Assembly: GCF_036017915.1 (NCBI RefSeq) | Contig: NZ_CP107929.1 | Location: forward strand, 5,398,001-5,462,000 | Direction: 5' to 3' | DNA length: 64,000 nucleotides | Source of the DNA: Micromonospora sp. NBC_00421 | Lineage (GTDB): Bacteria; Actinomycetota; Actinomycetes; Mycobacteriales; Micromonosporaceae | Shown here: in pieces, positions 34,984 to 43,459 of the stretch | Layout of the letters: each line of letters starts with the position of its first letter | How positions within the stretch are numbered: the first letter of the stretch is position 1 | Program-made: the position numbers and the translations under genes | Notes under the pieces: generated by a model | Databases searched by the model: none | Seen by the model: only the letters and a program-made list of their open reading frames with translations | Told to the model about the DNA's origin: nothing

Positions 34984-35001
34984 GTCAATCTTCTGATTGA
35001 C
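34984..35001. promoter_or_regulatory. Inverted repeat GTCAATC-ttct-GATTGAC
   Basis: A perfect 7-bp inverted repeat with a 4-base centre, 28 bases upstream of the mini-ORF ATG. Its AT-rich arms resemble an operator. It includes TTGAC, which could be part of a -35 element, but no good -10 follows. Confidence 0.45.
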
Positions 35002-35028
35002 GATCCGCCAGCGGCGGGCGCAAGACCA

Positions 35029-35091
35029 ATGGAAGGAACGGGGGTGATTTCCATGAAGGTCAAGCCGATCGTTCGGGGTAACCCGGCCTGA
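35029..35091 (+). CDS. Candidate precursor or leader mini-ORF
   Basis: The frame opens at ATG 35029 (20 codons), with a GTG at 35044 (15 codons) and an ATG at 35053 (12 codons, MKVKPIVRGNPA). The GTG at 35044 has AAGGA 8 bases upstream, and GGGGGTG precedes the last ATG. It ends 7 bases before a very strong hairpin and 101 bases before a biosynthetic operon. That arrangement is seen for RiPP precursor genes and for attenuator leader peptides. Too short for statistics; it may be chance. Confidence 0.4.
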   Translation: MEGTGVISMKVKPIVRGNPA

Positions 35092-35098
35092 GCAAAAT

Positions 35099-35142
35099 GA
35101 GGTGAGCTTGGATCGGGCTGTCGCCCGATCCAAGCTCACCTC
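35099..35142 (+). terminator. Very strong hairpin (attenuator/terminator) before the 35-42 kb operon
   Basis: A perfect 20-bp stem (left arm gaggtgagcttggatcgggc) with the loop tgtc, followed by the pyrimidine run tcgcttcttttcc. It lies between the mini-ORF and the first enzyme gene at 35193, so it must either stop transcription from upstream or allow partial readthrough. It is the strongest intrinsic terminator in the window. Confidence 0.85.
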
Positions 35143-35192
35143 TCGCTTCTTTTCCGCCCTGGAACAGCGCGGATTTCACGGGGGAAACACAC

Positions 35193-36242
35193 ATGAGAAT
35201 AGCGATCATCGGCGTCGGCCATATAGGGCGACGCTATGCTGGTTATCTCCGCGAGGACGGTCTAGAGACCGTCTTCGTGGACAACAACGGCCGGTTCGAC
35301 CACCGCCGGGTAGCCGAGGTGACGAATCCCGGCGCCGTCGATGTCTGGATCGTCGCGACACCGACGGCGACCCACCTCGGGGTCGTCCGAGAGATACTCG
35401 AGTTGGTGCCCGCAGCCGCCGTCCTCATCGAGAAGCCCGCCTGCCATCCCGATCAGATCCCGGCGCTGGCCAGCATGTTCGCCCGCCATCCGGACGCCCG
35501 CCTCCTCGTCAACGACGTCTACCAGCACAGCGCGACCCTGCACACGCTCGCTGCGGCGACACACGTCCGGGCACCACACGATCCGGTCAGACGGATCACC
35601 GTCGAATTCTCGAAGAACCGTCTCAAGGACGTGGCGGACGGTCGTTTCGTGGACCAGGCGTATGGCGATGTGGGCTACGAGTGGTTCCACATGCTGTCCC
35701 TCCTACGCGCCCTGCTGCCCACCGCGGATTTCAAGCAGTACCTCAGTCTTCCGCTCGCGGTGGCGACTCCTGAGGTACACACGGAGATCACCCTCCCGGC
35801 CGGTGTCGACATCACCCTCCACTCATCCGTCGTCGGACACATCGGATTTCCGGAGATCGGGCTCCCGTTCTACGCCGCAGCGGTGCCGCAGCGACATCTG
35901 GGCAGTGGTGAGATCCCCTACGGCTCGGACTTCCGGTACCGGGTGGCGGTCGTTGACTTTCAGTCCGGTGGCACTGCGACTGCAATTTTTGAGCCGCACT
36001 ACGGTCGGTCGGTGGATTTCAAGAACCAACATCTGGTGGAGGTCCGCGCCGATGGGCGGACGGAGCGTCACGACATCACCGACAACCATCTCCGCCGCGC
36101 GCTGGGGCGTCAGATTCGGGACATCACCACCAGGGATCCGTGTGACGACGGACGGCTCCGACTCGACGAACACAGACACATGGCCGATCTCGCCGGCGTG
36201 CTGCGGCGCACCGACGACCGGCGCTCCCTGAACATCGCCTGA
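35193..36242 (+). CDS. Gfo/Idh/MocA-like NAD(P) oxidoreductase
   Basis: A 349-residue oxidoreductase. The Rossmann start is MRIAIIGVGHIGRRYAGYL, ATPTATHLGVV follows, and the Glu-Lys-Pro motif (LIEKPACHP) lies near residue 82. The C-terminal alpha/beta substrate domain includes DVGYEWFHMLSLLRALLP, where the typical His is present. Members oxidise or reduce sugars, inositols, biliverdin or imines. It is the first enzyme of the plus-strand operon. The ATG has GGGGGAA upstream. The substrate is unknown. Confidence 0.82.
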   Translation: MRIAIIGVGHIGRRYAGYLREDGLETVFVDNNGRFDHRRVAEVTNPGAVDVWIVATPTATHLGVVREILELVPAAAVLIEKPACHPDQIPALASMFARHPDARLLVNDVYQHSATLHTLAAATHVRAPHDPVRRITVEFSKNRLKDVADGRFVDQAYGDVGYEWFHMLSLLRALLPTADFKQYLSLPLAVATPEVHTEITLPAGVDITLHSSVVGHIGFPEIGLPFYAAAVPQRHLGSGEIPYGSDFRYRVAVVDFQSGGTATAIFEPHYGRSVDFKNQHLVEVRADGRTERHDITDNHLRRALGRQIRDITTRDPCDDGRLRLDEHRHMADLAGVLRRTDDRRSLNIA

Positions 36243-36276
36243 GCGCACCGCTCACGTCCAGCGCCGGAGGTCCCTG

Positions 36277-37650
36277 TTGGACTCATACTTCGCTCCCGCC
36301 GAACTGCGACACCGCCTCAGTGTCGAGGACGTGCTGGTGCGCTATCCCGAACTCACCTGCGACCACGAACAGTACGAGGATTCCCTGCCGGATCTGCCGT
36401 ACCTGCGCTCGGTCCTGGCGACCTTCGTCCGTCGGCTCACCACCGAGACCACCCCGTGGCGGTGGACGCGGGCGGTCGCCGAGCAGGTACGGAGACATCC
36501 GATCTACGCGGACGAGCGGTACGCCGCCACGGAGCTGACCGGGCTGCCGACGTTGACGAAGACGGCTCTGCGGCGACACCCGGAGCCCTTCGACCACCTC
36601 GCGGAGCCGACTGCCGTCATCTACACCGACAAGACCTCCGGCACCTCGGGCGCACCGCTCGACCTGGCCTACAGCCAACAGTTCATGTCCCAGTCGCTGT
36701 ACCTCGAACCGATCAAGATCATGATCCGCGCCGGGCTGACCGGGGTGGGCGCCGGGCCTGTTCTGTCGGTCTTCCTGACCGACAATCCCAGCCGTGGGAG
36801 TGGGCTGCTCGTCCCGAACCTGTTGGACGAGGTCGGGCACACCCTCATCGTGCAGGTCGACCCCAACGACGCGACGTCCCTGAACCGGGTGACCGATCTC
36901 CTCGAGGACCTGCAACCCGAAGTGCTGTCCTCCAAGCCGAACCTGTACCGAATGCTGCTCGATCGCTGGGGCGGGCAGCGACCCTTCGCGTCGTACCGCC
37001 CCCGGTTGGCGGTTTCCGGAGGCGCGATGCTGGACGACGCGCTCCGGCGGGCCGTGGCGGACCTGCTGGGTTGCCCGGTGGTGAGCAGCTACGCCATCAG
37101 CGAGGCCGGCTACCTGGGCTCGGAGTGCCCGTACGGTCGGATGCACCTGGACCTCTCGGTGCACGACCGGTTCGAGGTGCTCGACGAGTCGGGAAGGCCC
37201 GCGACCACCGGCGAACTCGTGGTCACCGCGTGCGCCAACAGTTGCATGCCGCTCGTGCGGTACCGGGTGGGCGACACCGTGACCCTGGCGGACGACTGCC
37301 CCTGCGGCGGCCCCGGGCCGGTTCTCGCGGCCCTGCGGGGGCGGACCACCCAACTCTTCCACCTCGGTGGAGGCGCACAACTGTCGCCCACCCGGTACAT
37401 GAAGCTGTTCGAGCTGCACCCCGCGGTGCTCGAGTACCAGCTCACCCAGACCGGCGACCGGCGGTTCCGGCTCCGGGTCGAGCTCCGGGCGGAACTCCCC
37501 CCGCAGCAGCGCCGGGAGTCTCTCGCGGCGGTCGCCGCGTACGTCGAGGCGGGGATGCCGGTGCCCGTGGAGATCGACTGTGCGGAACAGGCACTCGACA
37601 CGACCAGCGGCAAGTTCACCCGATTTCGAAGCGAGGTAGGCAATGCCTGA
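36277..37650 (+). CDS. PaaK/CapK-like adenylate-forming enzyme
   Basis: A 457-residue ANL-superfamily protein of the phenylacetate-CoA ligase/coenzyme F390 synthetase type. The P-loop-like motif is DKTSGTSGAPLDLAYS, the A5-like motif is SYAISEAGYLG, and LVRYRVGDTV and the cysteine-containing DDCPCGGPGP are typical of this branch. It should activate a carboxylic acid as acyl-adenylate. The TTG start is supported by GGAGG 6 bases upstream. Its 3' end overlaps the next gene by 8 bases. No carrier protein is encoded nearby. Confidence 0.82.
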   Translation: MDSYFAPAELRHRLSVEDVLVRYPELTCDHEQYEDSLPDLPYLRSVLATFVRRLTTETTPWRWTRAVAEQVRRHPIYADERYAATELTGLPTLTKTALRRHPEPFDHLAEPTAVIYTDKTSGTSGAPLDLAYSQQFMSQSLYLEPIKIMIRAGLTGVGAGPVLSVFLTDNPSRGSGLLVPNLLDEVGHTLIVQVDPNDATSLNRVTDLLEDLQPEVLSSKPNLYRMLLDRWGGQRPFASYRPRLAVSGGAMLDDALRRAVADLLGCPVVSSYAISEAGYLGSECPYGRMHLDLSVHDRFEVLDESGRPATTGELVVTACANSCMPLVRYRVGDTVTLADDCPCGGPGPVLAALRGRTTQLFHLGGGAQLSPTRYMKLFELHPAVLEYQLTQTGDRRFRLRVELRAELPPQQRRESLAAVAAYVEAGMPVPVEIDCAEQALDTTSGKFTRFRSEVGNA

Positions 37651-38878
37651 CGATCTGCTGTCGGAACTCCCCGCTCTGTTGGGGGCGAACAGCGACATCC
37701 TGGACGCGGTGCGCGGCGGCGCGCTGGAGCGTACGGCGGTCCGCGACGAACTGCGCGCCGCCCTGACCAGCGATCCCGCAGCCTACGAACTCTTCGTCTC
37801 GGTGTGCTGCCACCGGACGCCGTACGGTGAGAGCTGGGTGCACGGTCCGGGCGAGAAGGGCCCGTACCTCTCCCTGGAGATCGCGGCGGACGCGCTCGAC
37901 GAGGAGCGGTACCGACGATTGTTGTTCTCCGTGGTCACCACCGACTCGCCCGCCGTCCCGTACGACTACCGTGCGCTCGCCGCCGCCGCGCTGGTGCGGG
38001 TCGGCGTCGGCGGGCACCTGGCGGAGCTGAAAGCGCTGGCAGACCAGCCCGACCTGCCCGAGCGGGGACTGGCCGCCAAGCTCGCCTGCCGGACCGACGG
38101 CATCGACCACCTCTTCGACATACCCGAGACGGTCGCCGCCCGCCTCGACCTCCTCCGGGCGGCGAGTGCTGCCAAGACCAACGAGAGCCGGCGGCGGCTG
38201 ACCCGCCGGATCATCGACGCGGTGGACGGCCGCGAGCCGGTGGCCGAGCCGGCCGCCGCGGACGCCTACCTCTCGACGGAGGCAGAGCGCCTCATCGCCG
38301 AGGGCATCGCCGGTGGCCTCGCTCTTCCCCGTGACTACCTCGTGGTGTGGGACCAGATCCCGGTTCCCGATGCGGACGGGAACGGGCTGACCATCGCCGA
38401 GCTGTTGCGCATCGTGCTCCTCTGCGGTGAGTTCAAACTCCCCGACACCGCCGTCCGGCCGGTGCTGATCGACTTCTACCGATCGGTCCTGCGGATCAGC
38501 GGCCGGGCTATCATCGGGCTCTCCGCCGGGGTCTTCCACGTCGAGCACGGTGTGCAGGCGAGCCCCTCACTGTTCTTCCTCGGCCGGGACGCGGTGCTCG
38601 GGAAGGGTTGCGTCATCGACTGCGTGGGTGGCGCGGTGCTCCAGTCCGGCAGCTTCCTGGGCGGGGGCTTCATCCCGATCCTCATCCACACCCACAAGCA
38701 CATCCGGAGTGCGGGTGAGCCGGGAGCCGCCGAGCGCAAGCGGGTGCTCCCCTGCATCTTCGCGGCCGAGGCCGGGGCCCGGCTGCCGATGGAGGCGATC
38801 GGCATCTTCGAGAGCGCCGACTACCTCGACGGCCGGCCCGTCCCCTACGCCGGTATCCGCGCCATCGCACTACGTTGA
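37643..38878 (+). CDS. Unknown protein with hexapeptide-like C-terminal domain
   Basis: A 411-residue protein. Residues 1-270 are helical and match nothing I recognise. The C-terminal part (about 275-400) has a left-handed-beta-helix flavour: FFLGRDAVLGKGCVIDCVGG, then AVLQSGSFLGGGFIPILIHT and HKHIRS, with His residues placed as in hexapeptide acyltransferases. An O- or N-acyl transfer role on an activated acyl group from the preceding enzyme is a guess. Translationally coupled to its neighbours. Confidence 0.6.
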   Translation: MPDDLLSELPALLGANSDILDAVRGGALERTAVRDELRAALTSDPAAYELFVSVCCHRTPYGESWVHGPGEKGPYLSLEIAADALDEERYRRLLFSVVTTDSPAVPYDYRALAAAALVRVGVGGHLAELKALADQPDLPERGLAAKLACRTDGIDHLFDIPETVAARLDLLRAASAAKTNESRRRLTRRIIDAVDGREPVAEPAAADAYLSTEAERLIAEGIAGGLALPRDYLVVWDQIPVPDADGNGLTIAELLRIVLLCGEFKLPDTAVRPVLIDFYRSVLRISGRAIIGLSAGVFHVEHGVQASPSLFFLGRDAVLGKGCVIDCVGGAVLQSGSFLGGGFIPILIHTHKHIRSAGEPGAAERKRVLPCIFAAEAGARLPMEAIGIFESADYLDGRPVPYAGIRAIALR

Positions 38879-38898
38879 CCAGGGAAGCGAGACCAGTC

Positions 38899-39777
38899 GT
38901 GACAGCACAGTCGACATCCGCGGAACCGATCGGCATGGCGCCTCCCGGCTTCACGCCCGAGACCTGGGAGCAGTTCGCCACGGCTGGCATCCTGGTCGTC
39001 GAGGACGCGCTCGACGCGGCACAGGTCGCCCGCCTGGCGGCGGCCGTACGCGGGGCGCCCGAGCCGACCGCATGGAACATCGTCGAGACCGACCCGCGCT
39101 TCACGGTGATGATCGACCACCCGGCCCACCTCGGTTACCTGTACGACGTGTACGGCGAGATGCTCAAGCTGCTGCGCAGCGAGTACTTCCGTCGGCCGCC
39201 GGGGCAGGCGATCCGTAACAAGTGGCACTTCGACGGCCCGCGCCCCGTGCCCTTCCAGGTGTTCGCCGAGCAGGCGCCGCTACGGATCAAGGTGGGGTAC
39301 TGGCTCACCGACCTGCCCCACGGCGACATGGGCAACCTGACCTACGTGCCGGGCAGCCACCGCCGGCCCCACCTGTCGACCTACCACACCCACGAGCCGC
39401 ACCCGGAGGAGGTGGCCCTCACGGTCCGGGCGGGCACGATGACCATGATGTGGGGTGGGTTGTGGCACCGGGTCGCCGAGAACAACAGCGATGTCACCCG
39501 GCTCAACATGTTCCTCGAGTACGGCCCCAGCTGGATCGTGACGAGCGACCGGGAACACAGCGATCCTGCCTGGTTGGCCGGGCTCGGGCGTACCCGCCGG
39601 ATCCTCATGCGCGACTACGTCCATCCCAACCATCTCATCAAGCCACCCGCGGAGGACGTCCCCCTGTTCGCGCGGCGGGCCGACGACCCCGGCGGCGACG
39701 CGGACGACTACGGTCCGCACGTCCCGCTGGAACTGCGCAAACGCTCCACCTGGCTCGAACGGCACCTGTCGTCGTGA
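38899..39777 (+). CDS. Phytanoyl-CoA dioxygenase-like Fe(II)/2-oxoglutarate oxygenase
   Basis: A 292-residue PhyH-family enzyme. The iron ligands are His and Asp in KWHFDGPRP and the distal His in GGLWHRVAENNS. A 2-oxoglutarate-binding Arg is in DVTRLNMFLEYG. It should hydroxylate or otherwise oxidise a small molecule or a tethered residue. The GTG at 38899 is preferred; a TTG at 38875 overlapping the previous stop is possible. Its stop overlaps the ATPase start as GTGA. Confidence 0.85.
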   Translation: MTAQSTSAEPIGMAPPGFTPETWEQFATAGILVVEDALDAAQVARLAAAVRGAPEPTAWNIVETDPRFTVMIDHPAHLGYLYDVYGEMLKLLRSEYFRRPPGQAIRNKWHFDGPRPVPFQVFAEQAPLRIKVGYWLTDLPHGDMGNLTYVPGSHRRPHLSTYHTHEPHPEEVALTVRAGTMTMMWGGLWHRVAENNSDVTRLNMFLEYGPSWIVTSDREHSDPAWLAGLGRTRRILMRDYVHPNHLIKPPAEDVPLFARRADDPGGDADDYGPHVPLELRKRSTWLERHLSS

Positions 39778-40448
39778 CCGCGCTCATCGAGCTCGACGAG
39801 GTCGGATACCACTACCCGCACGGCAGGAGCGAACGGCGCGACGTGCTGCACGGGGTCTCGTTGACCGTGGCAGCAGGCGAGGCGGTCGGCGTCGTCGGCA
39901 GCAACGGCTCCGGGAAGAGCACCCTGCTGAGGGTTCTCGCGACGCTGTTGCGTCCGACCCGAGGCCGGGTGCTCTACCGGGGGGTGCCGATGCCGGCGGG
40001 CCTGCGGTCCTACCGGGCCCACCTCAACTACTGCGGCGGCGCACCACAGGGCTTCTACCCCCGGCTGACGGCCGCCGAGAACCTGCGGTTCTTCTCGGGC
40101 ATGAAGGGGCGCATGCTCTCCCGCGGACAGATCGTCACCCTGCTGGGCAGGGTGGGGCTGTCGGACAGCGTCGACGTCAACTACTCCCGCTTCTCGCTGG
40201 GGATGCGTCAGCGACTACACCTCGCCGCGGTCCTGTTCGAGCCGGCGGACGTCTGGATTCTCGACGAGCCCACCAACGGCCTGGACGGTGACGGGATGGC
40301 ACTGCTGCGGGACCTGCTCGCCGAGGTGGACGGGCGGGTTGCCCGGGTGGTGGTGAGCCACGACGCTGACTTCCTCTCCCGGGTGGTCGACCGTACGCTG
40401 CACCTCAGGGACGGGAAGTTGACGTGTTCACGTTCGCACTCTTCCTGA
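39774..40448 (+). CDS. ABC exporter ATP-binding protein
   Basis: A 224-residue ATPase with Walker A (VGSNGSGKST), the signature FSLGMRQRLH, Walker B (VWILDEPTNGLD) and the switch His in VVSHDADF. The signature lacks the usual SGGQ, having SLGM instead, as in CcmA- and antibiotic-exporter-type ATPases. The GTG start is coupled to the dioxygenase gene, and the stop overlaps permease 1 by 25 bases. Works with two permeases to export the operon product. Confidence 0.9.
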   Translation: MTALIELDEVGYHYPHGRSERRDVLHGVSLTVAAGEAVGVVGSNGSGKSTLLRVLATLLRPTRGRVLYRGVPMPAGLRSYRAHLNYCGGAPQGFYPRLTAAENLRFFSGMKGRMLSRGQIVTLLGRVGLSDSVDVNYSRFSLGMRQRLHLAAVLFEPADVWILDEPTNGLDGDGMALLRDLLAEVDGRVARVVVSHDADFLSRVVDRTLHLRDGKLTCSRSHSS

Positions 40449-41161
40449 TCCGGGTCCAGTGGATCGACCGGCTGGCCACGTCCTCGTTCCTGATCGGGAT
40501 CACCGTCCAGACCGCCCTGCTCTCCCTGGCGCTGTACCAGAACGCGGAGACACCGCGTGAGGCGCTCGTCCTCGCCACCCGGGCCGCCCTGCTCACCTGC
40601 ACGGCCATCGTGCTGCTGTCGGCCATGTCCAGCGTCCAGAACGAGTTCCGGTACGGCACCATCGAGAAGGTGGTCCTCAGCGCCGTGTCGCTGCCCACCC
40701 TCCTGCTCGTCCGGGCCGCAGCCTCCGCGGTCGTCTCGTCCCCGGCGATCGTCGTGCCGTTCCTGGCCGCGTACGCCCGGTTCCCGGAGCTGGTCGGACC
40801 GCGCAGCCTTCTGGTGATCCTGCTGGTATACGTGTCACTCGCGGCTGTCTGCTACCAGTCGACGCTCGTCCTGTGCCAGTTCAGGGCACCCGTCGGGGTG
40901 GTGCCGTGGTTGCGACTCGGTCTGCTGTTCGTCGGGCTGTCGGTCCTGCCCTTCACGGGTGCCCCACTGGTCGCGCTGGTGCTGCCCACCGGCTGGATCC
41001 TCCAACTGGTCGCGGCCTCCGGCCCGCACGCCACCGCCACGGCGCTGACCGGTTTCTTCGCGGTCACCACCGCGTGGACCGGCCTGCTCTGGATGCTGCT
41101 GCGGGACCGGACGATGAACCGGATCGAGCGGACTCTCACGGATGGAGCAGAGGCGCGGTGA
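40424..41161 (+). CDS. ABC exporter permease subunit 1
   Basis: A 245-residue protein with six hydrophobic helices, CcmB-like in outline (LIRVQWIDRLATSSFLIGIT at the N-terminus, then SAMSSVQNEFRYGTIEKVVL, a cytoplasmic coupling helix). It starts at GTG 40424 with GGAAG upstream. It is paired with a second permease of similar size, so the exporter is a heterodimer. Confidence 0.83.
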   Translation: MFTFALFLIRVQWIDRLATSSFLIGITVQTALLSLALYQNAETPREALVLATRAALLTCTAIVLLSAMSSVQNEFRYGTIEKVVLSAVSLPTLLLVRAAASAVVSSPAIVVPFLAAYARFPELVGPRSLLVILLVYVSLAAVCYQSTLVLCQFRAPVGVVPWLRLGLLFVGLSVLPFTGAPLVALVLPTGWILQLVAASGPHATATALTGFFAVTTAWTGLLWMLLRDRTMNRIERTLTDGAEAR

Positions 41162-41850
41162 ACAGGTGGCGGCTCGCTACGCTCGTCCTTCGTAACCGCA
41201 TCCGGCAGGAGGGCCTGACACCGTATCTGCTGCGGATCGGTCCGCTCAGCATGCTCAACGTCCTGTTGCTCGCGGCCATGTTCACGACCGCGAACGGCAG
41301 GTCGCTCGACCTCGGCCTGTTGGCGGACCAGTACGTCTACTTCGTCCCCCTGCTGGCGCTGAGCGCGGCGGTCGGCACCTGGGAGGTCGAACTCTTCGCC
41401 GGGCTCGGGGAGCACTACCTGCTGCGGCCGTCCTGGGTGTGGCCGACCCGACTGGTCAGTGCGACAGTCGAGTGCATCGTGCCGCTTGTCTTCTTCGTCC
41501 TCCTCATCATGCTGACTCCCGGCGGGCGGCGCTGGCAGCACGTGGTGACCGCTCTGCTGATGCTGCCGGTCTTCATCCTGGTCGGGTCGGCGCTCGGGTT
41601 CTGCCTCGGCTTCCGCCACGAGAAGGCGGTCAACAACTTCCTCAACGTGATCGTCTGGGTGCTGGGGTTCGGCCCCGGACCGTTCTTCGGCAACGACACC
41701 TCCGGGTTGCGGGTTCTCTTCCCGGGCGGGTTCTCCTTGCGCGGGGAGTTCGGCGCGGAGTGGCTACGCCTGGCCTGCCTGGCCCTGTTGGGAATCGCAC
41801 TGGCCCGCTGGGGTCGACTGCCGCGCCGGCAGCCGTTCTTCGCCCGCTGA
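41158..41850 (+). CDS. ABC exporter permease subunit 2
   Basis: A 230-residue protein with about six membrane helices. It opens with RWRLATLVLRNRIRQEGLTP and has the coupling-helix-like ELFAGLGEHYLLRPSW. The GTG overlaps the permease 1 stop by 4 bases. It is the last gene of the plus-strand operon and is followed by two hairpins. Confidence 0.83.
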   Translation: MNRWRLATLVLRNRIRQEGLTPYLLRIGPLSMLNVLLLAAMFTTANGRSLDLGLLADQYVYFVPLLALSAAVGTWEVELFAGLGEHYLLRPSWVWPTRLVSATVECIVPLVFFVLLIMLTPGGRRWQHVVTALLMLPVFILVGSALGFCLGFRHEKAVNNFLNVIVWVLGFGPGPFFGNDTSGLRVLFPGGFSLRGEFGAEWLRLACLALLGIALARWGRLPRRQPFFAR

Positions 41851-41854
41851 CGTC

Positions 41855-41889
41855 GTACCCCGCCCGGGGTGACCGACCGGGCGGGGTAC
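41855..41889. terminator. Terminator hairpin after the ABC operon
   Basis: A perfect 13-bp stem (gtaccccgcccgg / ccgggcggggtac) with a 9-base loop, 4 bases after the permease 2 stop. Confidence 0.8.
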
Positions 41890-41944
41890 CCACCGGGCCC
41901 GTCGATGCGACCCGCAGGGCCCGGCGGCAGCGATCCATGCGTGC

Positions 41945-41983
41945 CGGTCGGGTTGCCGCCCTACGATGGCGGCAACCCGACCG
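41945..41983. terminator. Second, bidirectional-type terminator hairpin
   Basis: A perfect 16-bp stem (cggtcgggttgccgcc / ggcggcaacccgaccg) with the loop ctacgat. It lies 12 bases after the stop of the convergent MFS gene and probably ends transcription from that side. Confidence 0.85.
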
Positions 41984-41995
41984 ACCTCTCGTCCG

Positions 41996-43294
41996 CTAGG
42001 CGGGCTGCTCCACGTACGGGCGGTTGCGCTCCGCCCACCGCACCACGTACGGGGTCACCGACCCGACCACGAGGAACACGGCACCGAGCGCCAGCCAACC
42101 CGGCACCCCCCAGGTGATACAGAACAGCACCAGCACGGAGGGGGCCACGACGTTCGCCAGTCCGGCGCCGAACCCGAACAGGCCCATGTACTGCCCCTGG
42201 GCGTGAGCCGGCGCGAGAGTGAACCGCAACTCCAGAGAGCCGGCCGTGTGCCACAGTTCACCCACGGTGTGGATGAAGATGCCGGCGAGGATACCCACGA
42301 GGGCGAGCCAGGTGGGCAGCCCCGCAGCCACCGCCATCGCGGCCATGCCGAGGAAGAAGGCAACGCCGGAGCGGCGCATCGCCCGACCGGCGGCGACAGT
42401 GTCGTCCACTCCCCGGCTGGCCCGCACCTGGAGCAGGACCACCAGCGCGGTGTTCACCAGCGCAGCCGCGCCGACCAGCCACCGGGGCGCGTCGGTGTGC
42501 CCGACGATCCACAGTGGCAGGGCGAAGAGCAGCACCTGGTGGTGGATGGACATGATGCCGTCGAGCGCGGTGATCGCCATGTACCCCCGGTCCTTCAGCA
42601 CCGCCCAGCGGCTGGCCCTGGGTGGCGCTGGCACCGGCGCCAGCGACGGCAGCGCCGCGATGATCGCCGCGCTGGCCACGAAGCTGAGGGCGTTACCCAG
42701 CACCAGGGCGAGATAGGCCGGTCGGGTGTCGAGTTGGACGGCGAAGCCGGCAGCCAGGGCGGCACAGCTTCCGGCGAGGTTCGCCACCGACCGCAGATAG
42801 GCGCGGTAACGCGTCAACTCGGCCCCGCCCACTCCACGCACCAGCGGGCCACGGGCCGCTCCACCGGCGGAACGGGCGAGCTCGCCGACGCAGAGCGCCA
42901 CCAGGACCAGCCAGAAGGACTGGACCAGGACGAGAGCCGCCATCGCCGCTCCCTGGATGACGAGCATCCACAGGTAGACCTCCCGCGGACCCCGCCGATC
43001 GGCGATGTGCCCCACCGGTACGCCGGCGAAGAGGCCGACCCCGGCGGCAAGACCGATGCCGATACCGACCTGCGCCAATGGGAGCCCGACGACACGCGTG
43101 AAGTACAGCGCCGAGCTGACCATGAAGACGCCGCTGCCGATCATATTGACGAATGTCGCCAGCGCGAGAATCTGCTGCGGCCGTGTCCCAGGGACCAGCC
43201 CGCGCCGAACCAACCAGGATCTCGGCGGTTCCTCCTTGCTGGTGTCAACTCCTTCGGCCAACTGCGTCACGGCGTCCCCTTGCGGTGTCGTCAC
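41996..43294 (-). CDS. MFS transporter (drug/metabolite efflux type)
   Basis: A 432-residue protein with about 12 membrane helices. The motif-A-like loop between helices 2 and 3 is GVPVGHIADRRGPREV. A short polar N-terminus precedes helix 1. The start is GTG with AGGA upstream. It is the last minus-strand gene of the NRPS side and follows the FMN oxidase with a 165-bp gap that lacks coding signal. It may export the NRPS product. Confidence 0.85.
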   Translation of the reverse strand: MTTPQGDAVTQLAEGVDTSKEEPPRSWLVRRGLVPGTRPQQILALATFVNMIGSGVFMVSSALYFTRVVGLPLAQVGIGIGLAAGVGLFAGVPVGHIADRRGPREVYLWMLVIQGAAMAALVLVQSFWLVLVALCVGELARSAGGAARGPLVRGVGGAELTRYRAYLRSVANLAGSCAALAAGFAVQLDTRPAYLALVLGNALSFVASAAIIAALPSLAPVPAPPRASRWAVLKDRGYMAITALDGIMSIHHQVLLFALPLWIVGHTDAPRWLVGAAALVNTALVVLLQVRASRGVDDTVAAGRAMRRSGVAFFLGMAAMAVAAGLPTWLALVGILAGIFIHTVGELWHTAGSLELRFTLAPAHAQGQYMGLFGFGAGLANVVAPSVLVLFCITWGVPGWLALGAVFLVVGSVTPYVVRWAERNRPYVEQPA

Positions 43295-43459
43295 AGATCC
43301 TGATTCCCTTCATCAAATGGCTCGGCCAATGTAGTTGCGGGTCGATGCTCGGGTGCATCAGCCTCACGACCGATACCGCAAAATGTCCGACTCTGCTAAT
43401 GTTCTTTACATCGGAAGAGGTGGTCGGCCGCAGCGGGCAGACCCGAGGCAGCCGGTCAC

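Larger units (their letters stand above)
34599..35028. other. Regulatory intergenic region between two biosynthetic operons
   Basis: This 430-bp stretch lies between the minus-strand prenyltransferase operon and the plus-strand mini-ORF operon. It is less GC-rich than its surroundings and holds several short inverted repeats listed separately. No frame has coding bias. Confidence 0.6.
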
